Origin: Mesobacillus jeotgali
Lineage (GTDB): Bacteria; Bacillota; Bacilli; Bacillales; Cytobacillaceae
Assembly: GCF_031759225.1 (NCBI RefSeq)
Contig: NZ_CP134494.1
Location: forward strand, 3,594,501-3,658,500
Direction: 5' to 3'
DNA length: 64,000 nucleotides
Numbering within the stretch: the stretch's first letter is position 1; every line of letters starts with the position of its first letter. The position numbers were made by a program, and so were the translations under genes. Positions 48,372 through 56,746 of this stretch are shown in pieces. The notes under the pieces are model-generated. The model saw only the letters and a program-made list of their open reading frames with translations. It did no database searches and had not been told where the DNA came from.

Positions 48372-48938
48372 TTATTCCTGCTTAGCAAGCGGGAATAGTG
48401 TGATTGGTTCATATTTTGGACTTTTCCCCAAATGAGTCTTGTACAAAACGACCCTTTCAGCATGAAAAGTCAGTTCTTTTTTAAAAGGGTTGACGGCCTC
48501 CAGCTGGCCAGCCTCAAATGCTTCCTCCCCATCCCACTTTCTGGCGAAGGTGATATGCGGGCTGAATGGCCGTGTTTCCAGGGAAAAACCAGCGGTCGTA
48601 CAAGAAGAAAACACTGCTTCTCTTACCTCATTCAATTCGCTCGATTTTTCCAAACCTGCCCAAAAAATTCTTGGAGAATCCTTTCGGCCGAATATGCCTA
48701 TATGGTCGATCTCCAGTTTAAATGTTGTTGTATTATTAAGTGCTGCCCCTATCAATTCATTGGCAGCCTTTATCTTGGCTTCAGGTGCATTTCCGAGGAA
48801 TGCAAGTGTAATATGTAAATCCTGTGGATGTACCCATGTTTTAAAAGGCATTTCTCCTTGTAAGCCGTGGATTGAGTCCTTCAGTACTTCTTTTACTTCA
48901 CCGGGAAGTTCAAGAGCATAGAAATAATGCGTATGCAA
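48372..48938 (-). CDS. ytlP: YtlP, RNA 2',3'-cyclic phosphodiesterase (ThpR)
   Basis: 188 residues, 2H phosphoesterase with the two catalytic motifs 'LHITLAFLG' and 'PHITFARK' (HxTx). Opens 2',3'-cyclic phosphates on RNA; historically a 2'-5' RNA ligase. TTG at 48938 behind AAAGGGTG gives 'HTHYFYALELPG'; the longer GTG frame contains that RBS. Confidence 0.92.
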   Translation of the reverse strand: MHTHYFYALELPGEVKEVLKDSIHGLQGEMPFKTWVHPQDLHITLAFLGNAPEAKIKAANELIGAALNNTTTFKLEIDHIGIFGRKDSPRIFWAGLEKSSELNEVREAVFSSCTTAGFSLETRPFSPHITFARKWDGEEAFEAGQLEAVNPFKKELTFHAERVVLYKTHLGKSPKYEPITLFPLAKQE

Positions 48939-49158
48939 ACAAATACACCCTTTCGTGTCCACTTGAATTTATTGTAGCAAATGGTTTGTCATATTGGCAG
49001 AAATTCCTTATAAACATTTCTAATCCATTCAAGTTGATAGGAATAGTCTTTTTTTATATGATAAAAAGAAGCTAAGTTTATTTTTCAGTTGCTTATCATC
49101 AATTATTCACTTAATTGGAATACTAAAGCAGGGCAACAACGATCAAGGAGGCTATCAC

Positions 49159-50094
49159 ATGAGAGTCGTTAATAATATCGCAGCATTAATCGGAGAAACA
49201 CCACTTGTAAAATTAAATCGATTGGCACCTGAGGGCGGGGCATCGGTTTACCTCAAGCTGGAATACTTCAATCCTAGCAAAAGCGTAAAAGACAGGGCGG
49301 CATTCAACATGATTGTTTCAGCAGAAAATGAAGGAAAGCTGAAACCTGGTTCTACAATCATTGAGCCAACAAGCGGCAACACTGGAATCGGCCTGGCAAT
49401 GAACGCCGCGGCAAGAGGCTATAAAGCAATTTTGGTCATGCCGGACACGATGACCGAAGAGAGAATCAATTTGTTAAAGGCATATGGAGCAGAAGTCGTG
49501 CTGACACCTGGCGACGAAAAAATGCCTGGTGCAATCAAGAAAGCGGAAGAGTTAGTAAAAGAAATTCCAGACAGCTTCATGCCAATGCAGTTTGAAAATG
49601 GAGCGAATCCAGACGCCCACAGGACAACAACTGCAAAAGAAATCATCGATGCAATGGAAGAACTAAAAAAGCCGCTCAGCGCATTCGTCGCTACAGCTGG
49701 AACCGGCGGAACGATTACAGGAACAGGCGAAGCTCTGAAAGAAGAGTTCCCTGAGCTGGCCGTACACGTCGTCGAACCTGCCGGGTCGCCAGTACTTTCC
49801 GGCGGCAAGCCTGGCAAGCACAAACTGGTCGGCACAAGCCCAGGCTTCATCCCGAAAATCCTCAATCAGGATGTCTATGAAAAAATCCATAAAATCGAAG
49901 ATGAAGATGCCTATGAAACAGCTCGAAGACTGGCCAAAGAAGAAGGCATCCTTGTAGGCCCTTCATCAGGGGCTGCATGCTTCGCCGCGATCAACGTCGC
50001 AAGGGACCTCAAGCCGGATGAAGTCGTCATCTGCATTGCCTGCGATACAGGCGAAAGATATCTATCCAGTGATTTGTTCAAATTCGAAGATTAA
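49159..50094 (+). CDS. ytkP: YtkP, cysteine synthase A-type enzyme
   Basis: 311 residues. PLP enzyme making Cys from O-acetylserine and sulfide. Lys44 in 'SKSVKDRAA' binds PLP; substrate loop 'EPTSGNTGIGLAM'; phosphate cup 'GTGGTITGTGE'. RBS AAGGAGG. B. subtilis ytkP is a paralogue of cysK. Confidence 0.94.
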   Translation: MRVVNNIAALIGETPLVKLNRLAPEGGASVYLKLEYFNPSKSVKDRAAFNMIVSAENEGKLKPGSTIIEPTSGNTGIGLAMNAAARGYKAILVMPDTMTEERINLLKAYGAEVVLTPGDEKMPGAIKKAEELVKEIPDSFMPMQFENGANPDAHRTTTAKEIIDAMEELKKPLSAFVATAGTGGTITGTGEALKEEFPELAVHVVEPAGSPVLSGGKPGKHKLVGTSPGFIPKILNQDVYEKIHKIEDEDAYETARRLAKEEGILVGPSSGAACFAAINVARDLKPDEVVICIACDTGERYLSSDLFKFED

Positions 50095-50104
50095 TCTTTA
50101 AGAA

Positions 50105-50131
50105 GACTCGCCAGTGATGGCGGGTTTTTTA
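50105..50131 (+). terminator. ytkP terminator
   Basis: ACTCGCC-agtgat-GGCGGGT with T6. Confidence 0.8.
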
Positions 50132-50142
50132 CTGTTTATAAG

Positions 50143-50455
50143 AAAGTCCCTTTAGTATGTAGAACTTTTCGCATGAGGAAACTTTCTCTAGTTTTCGTAC
50201 CCTTATGTGACTGGTTTCGCTTCTATAAGGATACGATTCGGGTGCTTTCGTACCCTTATGCAGCTCATTTCCCCCTCATAAGGGTACCTTTCCGACGGTT
50301 TCGTACCCTTATGCAGCTCATTTCCCTCTCATAAGGGTACCTTTCGGACGTTTGCGTACCCTTATGCGGCTCATTTCTCCCTCATAAGGGTACCGTTCAG
50401 GCGGTTTCGTACCCTTATGAAACGTGTTTCGTTTCCATAAGGGTATCTTTCTTGG
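50143..50455. repeat. Array D: 5 good units plus a decayed one, exact 53-bp period
   Basis: CGTACCC starts at 50196, 50249, 50302, 50355 and 50408, all 53 bp apart; a decayed unit precedes at about 50143. Arms GTACCCTTATG and CATAAGGGTAC are up to 11 bp and perfect in three units, with loop CAGCTCATTTCCCTCT. Shares CATAAGGGTAnCTTTC with array B. Lies between convergent ytkP and speD. Confidence 0.9.
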
Positions 50456-50459
50456 GATA

Positions 50460-50503
50460 CAAAAAACTGCAGACAAACTCAACATTCCCTGGTTTGTCTG
50501 CAG
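50460..50503 (-). terminator. speD terminator
   Basis: Perfect 12-bp stem CTGCAGACAAAC / GTTTGTCTGCAG with T6 on the minus strand. Confidence 0.9.
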
Positions 50504-50525
50504 TCCGGCCTCATGCCATATGGTT

Positions 50526-51386
50526 TTATTTATCCAATCCTTCACCTTCATCTTCTACTTCATCTTCAAAGATTGTTCCTGAATGGAGCGTTACTCCTGA
50601 AACGATTTCTTCCATTTCAGCCAGGATTCTCTCGGTGATCTCTTCTCGTTCTTCTGGTGAAAGGGAATCCTTTGTATACCCGAATAGATAATTATCCAAA
50701 TCGAATTCTCTTAGCTTGCACTTTGTATGGAAAATGTTTTCCTGATAAACATTGATATCAACCATATCGTATTGTTCTTTTACATTTTCCGGGATGTAAT
50801 TTTGAATCGAGCTTATGTCGTGATCGATGAACAGCTTGTTGCCATCTTTGTCCCTTGTGAAACCTCTCACTTTATAATCAATCGTCATGACATCTGTTTC
50901 GAAGGAGTGAATCAGGTAATTCAAGGCTTTCAACGGCGTGATCTCGCCGCAAGTGGAAACATCGATATCCGCACGGAACGTACTGATTCCTTCATCAGGA
51001 TGGAACTCTGGATACGTATGGACGGTGATGTGACTTTTATCCAGCTGTAATACTACATTGTCAGGAAGCGGTCCAGGCGACTCATCATACGCTTCATCAG
51101 GAACCTCGACGACCGGCCCTTCAGAAACTAAAATCGTTACACTCGCCCCCTGCGGCACATAATCCTGCTTGGCCACATTCAGTACATGGGCCCCGATGAT
51201 GTCGGAAACATTAGTGAGTATTTTCGTCAGCCGGTCGGCACTATACTGTTCATCAATATATTCAATATAAGCTTCTCGCTCTTCTTTTGTTTTCGTATAA
51301 CAGATGTCATACATATTAAAACTTAATGATTTCGTCAGATTATTGAATCCATGCAATTCTATATGCTGTTCAGAAGTGAATTTCAT
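50526..51386 (-). CDS. speD: S-adenosylmethionine decarboxylase, E. coli-type
   Basis: 286 residues, the long (class 1A, E. coli 264-residue) form, not the short 126-residue Bacillus SpeD. Pyruvoyl-forming Ser118 in '[13 protein letters not shown]'; further '[19 protein letters not shown]'. Makes decarboxylated SAM for spermidine synthesis. ATG 51386 follows GGGGGAAC. Not at this place in B. subtilis. Confidence 0.93.
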   Translation of the reverse strand: MKFTSEQHIELHGFNNLTKSLSFNMYDICYTKTKEEREAYIEYIDEQYSADRLTKILTNVSDIIGAHVLNVAKQDYVPQGASVTILVSEGPVVEVPDEAYDESPGPLPDNVVLQLDKSHITVHTYPEFHPDEGISTFRADIDVSTCGEITPLKALNYLIHSFETDVMTIDYKVRGFTRDKDGNKLFIDHDISSIQNYIPENVKEQYDMVDINVYQENIFHTKCKLREFDLDNYLFGYTKDSLSPEEREEITERILAEMEEIVSGVTLHSGTIFEDEVEDEGEGLDK

Positions 51387-51436
51387 TACTGTTCCCCCTG
51401 TTCGGTATGCTGCTGTAATGTGTACGATTTTGAACA

Positions 51437-51764
51437 AAAAGCAGGTTTCCGGATGATTTAAATATTTTTATGATACCCATTTCCTACCGAGAAAAAACAA
51501 AGGAAGTACGAACCTGTCCCTGCCTTCTGGCCAGGTTTACTCTTAAGAGCTTCACTTCATAAGTCCCTGTCTCTCCCTGGAGCCTTTCTTTTTGTTCATG
51601 GCCTTGTTTAACCAGAGGAATTTGTAATCATCAATTTGTCATCAGTCCTATTGTAGGTATATGTGTGATAAAATTGTAAATATCAGACATTCCATTAACT
51701 GGAATACTTAATGAACAAGAGGTTGTTGTAAGGTGGGAAACAAATAATTTCAAGGGGAAGATAT
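51437..51764. other. 328-bp gap upstream of the DJ-1-like gene
   Basis: No gene recognised. Contains a decayed inverted repeat (AACCTGTCCCTGCC near 51511 with CCAGGTTT near 51529). The minus ORF here is an opposite-strand artefact of the DJ-1-like gene. Confidence 0.4.
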
Positions 51765-52304
51765 ATAAAAAAAACAGCCGTTCTATTATATCCTCAGTAT
51801 AGTGAATATGAATTAAGTGTTGCATTATCCATATTAATGCAGGGGGGAAAACCAATAGTTACAGTCGGGGAAAGCATGAAGCCCATCCGAGGAGAGTCGG
51901 GCTTAACTTGCTTACCCGATACCACTGTTGATGAACTAAACATTGATGAGATAGATAGCCTTTTATTAACAGGTTGTATAGATATTTTTTCATTAGAAAA
52001 CGAAAAAGCATTTACAGACTTTATAACTAGGGTTGAAAGTCAAGTAACGACAATAGGCAGTATTTCCAGTTCGCCTTATTTACTTGCAAAAGCTGGAGTT
52101 TTAAAAGGGAAAAGATATACGATTGGATTGACAGAAGAAGCCAGGGATCAGTCAGGCATCTTTGAAAAAGAAAATTACTCTGAAGATCTGGTCGTTCAAG
52201 ATGGGAAGGTTATAACTGCAAGGGGAAGTGGATTCATTAAATTTGGAGCGTGCTTCGGGAGAGCGTTGAATCTTGACTTTGATGAAAATTGGTATAAAGG
52301 ATAA
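51765..52304 (+). CDS. DJ-1/PfpI-family protein with non-canonical (ATA) start
   Basis: About 179 residues. The frame reads 'KKTAVLLYPQYSEYELSVAL' from 51768, the standard first strand and helix of DJ-1/PfpI proteins, then 'LTCLPDTTVDELNIDEIDSLLLTGC' split at the acidic loop, and a nucleophile-elbow region 'TTIGSISSSPYLLAKAGVLKG' in which the usual catalytic Cys is Ser. The codon where ATG is expected is ATA, at good spacing from AAGGGGAAG; the frame is closed by a stop at 51729. The first ATG (51837) would remove the first strand and helix. Either ATA is used, or a point mutation has silenced the gene. Confidence 0.65.
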   Translation: MKKTAVLLYPQYSEYELSVALSILMQGGKPIVTVGESMKPIRGESGLTCLPDTTVDELNIDEIDSLLLTGCIDIFSLENEKAFTDFITRVESQVTTIGSISSSPYLLAKAGVLKGKRYTIGLTEEARDQSGIFEKENYSEDLVVQDGKVITARGSGFIKFGACFGRALNLDFDENWYKG

Positions 52305-52358
52305 ACTTTGGTTATCCACTAAAAAGGACCTAAACTGAATAAGAAGCTAATCAAGATT

Positions 52359-52392
52359 CAAAAACCCAGATCCATTCGGTCTGGGTTTTTGC
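52359..52392. terminator. Bidirectional terminator between DJ-1-like gene and dat
   Basis: AAAAACCCAGA / TCTGGGTTTTT stem. Confidence 0.9.
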
Positions 52393-52455
52393 TGTGTTAA
52401 ACACATATCTAATTTGAGAGTGGGTAAAAGGACCGGAACCCTTGCAGGTTCCGGA

Positions 52456-53310
52456 TCATAGTTTGCCGCACTGGCGTTCAATTTCTGCTTTAAAAAGGTC
52501 TTGCAGGTTCCTTGTGACCGGTCCTGGATTTCCTGTTCCGACAGGTTTTCCATCGACTTCCACAATTGGCATGACTTCAACGGTCGTCCCAGAAGAGAAG
52601 ACTTCATCGGCAGCTGACAATTCATCAAGCGTAAAGGCTCGCTCATCAACTGAAATGTTCTCATTACGGCAAATCTCAAGCACCTTTTGTCTTGTGATTC
52701 CATTAAGGATTAAATTGTCTGCCTGATGCGTGATGATCACCCCGTCTTTAACAATTGAAATGTTGGAGTGGCTTCCCTCGGTGACGCTTTCTCCCCGGTG
52801 AAGGATTGCCTCGAAGCAGCCGGCCTCTGCTGCCTTTTGTTTCGAAAGCAAATTCCCCAGCAAATTCAAGCTTTTAATGTCACAGCGAAGCCAGCGGATG
52901 TCTTCATCAAGGATGGACCTGACCCCTTTTTCCATGGATTCCACAGGGCGTGCTACCTTGCGCGTGTACGCGACAAAAGTTGGAGCCACATCTCCTCCCG
53001 GGAAAACATGGTTACGCGGTGAAGTTCCCCTTGTAAACTGCATATACACGATACCCGTGTCCAGTTCATTTTTCGAAATGAGCTCTTCCATTTTGGACTC
53101 AAGCTCTTCAGGGCTATAGGGAAGCTCCATCCTGATTTTTTCGGCGCTTTCGATAAGCCTGTTCAAATGCTCTTTTCCAGTGAACATCTTACCGTTATAC
53201 ACCCGGATCACTTCATATACACCATCGCCAAACTGATAGCCTCTATCCTCGATGTCGACCTTGGCGACCGTCCTGTCAAGAATCTCTCCGTCCACAATTA
53301 CATATTCCAT
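52456..53310 (-). CDS. dat: D-amino-acid (D-alanine) aminotransferase
   Basis: 284 residues, fold-type IV PLP enzyme linking D-Ala and D-Glu pools. Lys146 in 'CDIKSLNLLGNLL' binds PLP; 'GDGVYEVIRVYNG' and 'TEGSHSNISIVKDG' are family motifs. Starts 26 bp after ytjP ends on the same strand; RBS GGAGGGGC. Confidence 0.95.
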   Translation of the reverse strand: MEYVIVDGEILDRTVAKVDIEDRGYQFGDGVYEVIRVYNGKMFTGKEHLNRLIESAEKIRMELPYSPEELESKMEELISKNELDTGIVYMQFTRGTSPRNHVFPGGDVAPTFVAYTRKVARPVESMEKGVRSILDEDIRWLRCDIKSLNLLGNLLSKQKAAEAGCFEAILHRGESVTEGSHSNISIVKDGVIITHQADNLILNGITRQKVLEICRNENISVDERAFTLDELSAADEVFSSGTTVEVMPIVEVDGKPVGTGNPGPVTRNLQDLFKAEIERQCGKL

Positions 53311-53336
53311 ACTCTGCCCCTCCTTGTTGTCCGGCT

Positions 53337-54752
53337 TTATTTAGCCAATTCATAAATTGCCTGTGCATAAATCGCTGTTGCTCTTAGAAGGTCTTCAATA
53401 ATCATATATTCATCCTTCTGGTGAGCAATGTCAGGTCTTCCTGGGAAAAGCGGGCCAAATGCCACACCTGATTTCAGAGACCTTGCATATGTTCCTCCGC
53501 CGATAGAAATTAACTCAGCTTTTTCGCCAACCTGTTCTTCATAAACCTTTTTCAAAGTCTGGACGAGGAAGTCATTTTCATCGACATGATGCGGATTGGA
53601 GTTCGAGAAGTTCTCTATGGTTAAGCCTTCAGCCTCTAACACCTCATTTAAAATTCCCTTTGTCTTCTCGAGGTCAGTCGTTACCGGATAGCGCATGTTC
53701 AAGCCGGCGCGCCCGCCTTTTTCCTTAGAGTAGGAAAGTTTGCCGACATTGATTGTCAGGTCCCCGGTAATATCATCGGTATATGCAACTCCGAGCGCCC
53801 TGCCGCGTGAATCCTTGCCCAGGAACTTGGCAACGAATTGAAAGAACTTTTCACTGCTTCCATCCAGATTCATCTCGGAGAGGAAGCTTGCCATATAAAG
53901 GCCTGCATTTTTGCCATTGTCAGGCTCCATGCCGTGTGCTGATACACCTTCAAGCTCAAGGATCAGCTTGCCGCTTTCAACTACCGCTTTGCCCTCTAAT
54001 TCGTTGTTCCTTTTGAATTCCTCAAAGCGCTGGACGATATCCGTTTGCCCTTGCTGAACAACCAATTCCACCTTCGCAAAATCAGGTACCATATTATAGC
54101 GGCGTCCTGAAGAAAATTCGATTACTTCCGTATCAAAATCTTCTTTTTCATTACCGGCAGCTTTTGAAACTATGTCATAATCCGCAATCCCTTTTTCAGC
54201 GTAAATGATCGGAAAGTCAGCGTCTGGAGCAAAGCCCATTGCCGGCATTTCCTCATGTTCAAAATAATGGTCTACACAGCGCCAGTCGCTTTCCTCGTCA
54301 GTACCAATGATCATTCGGACACGCTTATTAAGCGGCAGGCCTAATTCTTTGACAATCTTCATCGCATAATATGCCGCCATGGTTGGCCCTTTATCGTCGA
54401 TGGCACCGCGGGCGAAAATTTTCCCGTCGCGAATTTCTGCCCCATAAGGATCACTTGTCCAGCCGTCCCCTTCTGGAACGACATCGACATGGCAGAGGAC
54501 ACCGACAATTTCGTCTCCTTGACCGAATTCAAGGTGACCGGCCAGATTACCGACATTCTTAGCCGTAAAACCATCCTTTTCACCAAGCTGCAGCATGAAA
54601 TCCAATGCTTCTCTCACACCCTCGCCAAGCGGTGCCTCATCTGTAGAATTTTCCTCATCCAGCACACTCTTGATTTTCAGCAGGTCCTGAGCATCCTTAA
54701 TTAAGTCAGATTCTCTTTTTTCTACTTCCTTCATCCAATTGATTGAAGTCAT
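53337..54752 (-). CDS. ytjP: YtjP, PepV-type M20 dipeptidase
   Basis: 471 residues. Zinc dipeptidase of the PepV group: 'GVLCHVDVVPEGDGW' (His), 'RGAIDDKGPTMAAYYAM' (bridging Asp), 'GTDEESDWRC' (catalytic Glu), 'SAHGMEPDNGKNA'. Sits upstream of dat in one transcription unit. Confidence 0.94.
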   Translation of the reverse strand: MTSINWMKEVEKRESDLIKDAQDLLKIKSVLDEENSTDEAPLGEGVREALDFMLQLGEKDGFTAKNVGNLAGHLEFGQGDEIVGVLCHVDVVPEGDGWTSDPYGAEIRDGKIFARGAIDDKGPTMAAYYAMKIVKELGLPLNKRVRMIIGTDEESDWRCVDHYFEHEEMPAMGFAPDADFPIIYAEKGIADYDIVSKAAGNEKEDFDTEVIEFSSGRRYNMVPDFAKVELVVQQGQTDIVQRFEEFKRNNELEGKAVVESGKLILELEGVSAHGMEPDNGKNAGLYMASFLSEMNLDGSSEKFFQFVAKFLGKDSRGRALGVAYTDDITGDLTINVGKLSYSKEKGGRAGLNMRYPVTTDLEKTKGILNEVLEAEGLTIENFSNSNPHHVDENDFLVQTLKKVYEEQVGEKAELISIGGGTYARSLKSGVAFGPLFPGRPDIAHQKDEYMIIEDLLRATAIYAQAIYELAK

Positions 54753-54775
54753 TCATTTAAACCTCCATATTTTGT

Positions 54776-55235
54776 TCTATATGTATTTCCCTTAAGAAGT
54801 ACATTTAAGCCCAGCAATATCATTATTGTACCTTAAATAGCCAGTTGAAAACTTGAATTTTATTTTACTCCTGTTTACCGCATTCCGTAAATAAAATCAC
54901 TACAGACATTTTTTCTTAATTTTCTAATAACTGTCATATTTAACCTGTTTAAAACCATATTGTTAAGTATATAAACGATTACAAAGGAGGCAGTTATCTA
55001 ATAAATTATTAATATTATTAATTTTTCATAAAAAACAGTTAATAATCTGGAATTTTATCTTATTAAAGTGTAAAATAGTCCAAAAGGTAAGACATCTTAT
55101 GATTGCCTTTTAAAAATGGACGCAAAAGGAGCTGTCTGGAAAGAAGAAAACTACATACTTGGGGATTCGTCTTCAATCAATAGTCGGTTGCAGGAATATG
55201 ACAAAGGGGTTTAAAAAAGGATAGGGAGTGGTTGT
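54776..55235. other. 460-bp AT-rich gap upstream of ytzE
   Basis: No supported gene. An AAAGGAGG at 54983-54990 is followed by stops. A 32-codon ORF (55116-55214, 'MDAKGAVWKEENY...') ends 21 bp before ytzE but has no RBS; it may be chance. AAAAGGTAA / TTGCCTTTT (55082-55112) could form a leader hairpin. Confidence 0.4.
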
Positions 55236-55457
55236 TTGAAACCTTCGACTAACCGGATGATAAACCGCATCAAATCCATCTACATGTATATATGTCAGAA
55301 TGGTACTGTCACAACTCAAGATCTTGTAGAGGAATTCGGAATTACTCCTCGAACCATCCAGAGGGATTTGAATGTCCTGGCTTATAACGACTTAGTGAAA
55401 AGTCCGAGCCGAGGTAAATGGACAACGACCCAGAAAAAGGTAAAGATGTCTTCATAA
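55236..55457 (+). CDS. ytzE: YtzE, short DeoR-type HTH regulator
   Basis: 73 residues, only the DeoR-family winged helix: 'RINSIYMYI'-like 'RIKSIYMYICQNGTVTTQDL', 'FGITPRTIQRDLNVLAYNDLV'. Lacks the sugar-phosphate domain, as in B. subtilis YtzE. TTG start behind GGGAGTGG. Confidence 0.88.
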   Translation: MKPSTNRMINRIKSIYMYICQNGTVTTQDLVEEFGITPRTIQRDLNVLAYNDLVKSPSRGKWTTTQKKVKMSS

Positions 55458-55458
55458 T

Positions 55459-55590
55459 ACGAAAAGCGGAAGTGCCTTGGTCAGCCCCGACAAGCGCTGG
55501 AGGGCCTGACAGTGAAGTCGTTCTTTGACTTCATTGGCAGGACCGAAGCGTCTCGAGGGGCTAGGCGCTGGAGCTGGACAACTCTCGAAG
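55459..55590. repeat. Degenerate Bacillus intergenic repeat
   Basis: Contains GCGGAAGTGCCTTGGTCAG, CAAGCGCTGGAGGGCCTGAC and GAGGGGCTAGGCGCTGGAGC, words of a GC-rich imperfect repeat I know from many Bacillus genomes. It forms partial hairpins and codes for nothing. Confidence 0.55.
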
Positions 55591-55610
55591 TAAATGTATG
55601 CTTACTAATA

Positions 55611-55652
55611 AAAAAGAAATCGCCTGAGCTTGTCTCGGCGATTTCTTTTTTT
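55611..55652 (-). terminator. ytzG terminator
   Basis: AAAGAAATCGCC / GGCGATTTCTTT stem overlapping the ytzG stop; T6 on the minus strand. Confidence 0.85.
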
Positions 55653-56367
55653 ATACTTCATAGGCCTGCAGCATTTCCATTTCTTCATCTGTCAGCTCCC
55701 TGTATTCCCCAAGCTCCAGGGTGTCATCGAGCTTGAGCGGTCCCATCGACAATCGCTTCAGATAAATGACTCTTTTTCCGACAGCTTCGAACATCCTCTT
55801 CACCTGGTGGAATTTTCCTTCGGTTATCGTCAGCTCAATATCAGAAGTCAAGCCTGATTTTAAAATAACAAGTTCACCCGGTTTTGTTTCATACCCATCA
55901 TCGAGGGTGACACCTTTTTTGAATGCCTCAATATCCTCATCCGTCACTTCTCCCTCTATTACCGCAAAATAGGTTTTAGGGACATGTTTTTTGGGCGATA
56001 AAAGCCTGTGAGACAGCTGGCCATCATTCGTGATCAACAGCAGGCCCTCAGTGTCTTTATCAAGCCTCCCTACCGGGAACGGCTCGAACACCTGGTCTTC
56101 GATCTCCAGCAAATCAATCACCGTCTCATCACGATTGTCTTCCGTCGCTGAGATGACACCAGGCGGCTTGTTCATCATTAAATAAATGAATTCCCTATAA
56201 TGGATCTCTTCCCCGTTCAATGTAATCGAATCGTTTTCAGGATCCACATGGTGCTTTGCATCCTTGACTATTGCATTGTTCACTTTTACAGCACCGTCTT
56301 TTAAAAGTTTCTTCACGTCTTTCCTGCTTCCGTATCCCAGGTTGGAAAGCACTTTATCGATTCGCAT
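55651..56367 (-). CDS. ytzG: YtzG, RsuA-type 16S rRNA pseudouridine synthase
   Basis: 238 residues: S4 RNA-binding domain ('RIDKVLSNLGYGSRKDVKKLL') then a RsuA/RluB catalytic domain with Asp in 'PVGRLDKDTEGLLLIT' and 'KRMFEAVGKRVIYLKR'. Probably modifies position 516 (E. coli numbering) of 16S rRNA. RBS AGGAGG. Confidence 0.93.
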   Translation of the reverse strand: MRIDKVLSNLGYGSRKDVKKLLKDGAVKVNNAIVKDAKHHVDPENDSITLNGEEIHYREFIYLMMNKPPGVISATEDNRDETVIDLLEIEDQVFEPFPVGRLDKDTEGLLLITNDGQLSHRLLSPKKHVPKTYFAVIEGEVTDEDIEAFKKGVTLDDGYETKPGELVILKSGLTSDIELTITEGKFHQVKRMFEAVGKRVIYLKRLSMGPLKLDDTLELGEYRELTDEEMEMLQAYEV

Positions 56368-56472
56368 CGCTTAACCTCCTTTATTCTATTGGGCGGATGC
56401 CCATTCCATTTCTCGGTTCCTTACATAGACTAATATCATACTTTATACAAGACTATGAGGAGATGACCTGAA

Positions 56473-56706
56473 ATGAATTATCGTCAACAAGGACAAGGCT
56501 TGTACATCCCGCTTCCCGGCCTTCCAGGCGGAGGATTCCCCGGTGGAGGATATCCAGGCGGAGGTTATCCAGGAGGCGGCCAGATAGATCGCCTTGAACG
56601 GCAGATTCAAAGATTGAACAACCAGTTGGACCGGCTGGAGCGCAGGGTCGACAGGATTGAGCGACGCCTTGGCTTAAGGCAAGAAGACCAGCATTTTTAT
56701 TACTAG
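56473..56706 (+). CDS. Small protein: Gly-rich repeat plus basic coiled coil
   Basis: 77 residues. The first half has Pro-Gly-Gly-Gly-Tyr/Phe repeats (PGGGFPGGGYPGGGYPGGG), the second a heptad helix 'RLERQIQRLNNQLDRLERR' rich in Arg and Leu, ending 'DQHFYY'. RBS AGGAG before the ATG, own terminator after. The style recalls spore-coat or spore-associated small proteins, but I know no family. The repeats are encoded by CCAGGCGGAGGTTAT-type units that could vary in number. Confidence 0.8.
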   Translation: MNYRQQGQGLYIPLPGLPGGGFPGGGYPGGGYPGGGQIDRLERQIQRLNNQLDRLERRVDRIERRLGLRQEDQHFYY

Positions 56707-56712
56707 TTAGCA

Positions 56713-56742
56713 AAAATGGCCTTCGAGACAGAAGGCCATTTT
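56713..56742. terminator. Bidirectional terminator between small coiled-coil gene and ytgP
   Basis: AAAATGGCCTTC-gagaca-GAAGGCCATTTT. Confidence 0.9.
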
Positions 56743-56746
56743 CTTA

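Noticed and set aside
51631..51855. 74-residue minus-strand ORF
   Set aside because: Antisense to the N-terminus of the DJ-1-like gene; no RBS.
55116..55214. 32-codon ORF ahead of ytzE
   Set aside because: Acceptable composition but no ribosome-binding site; kept only as a note.
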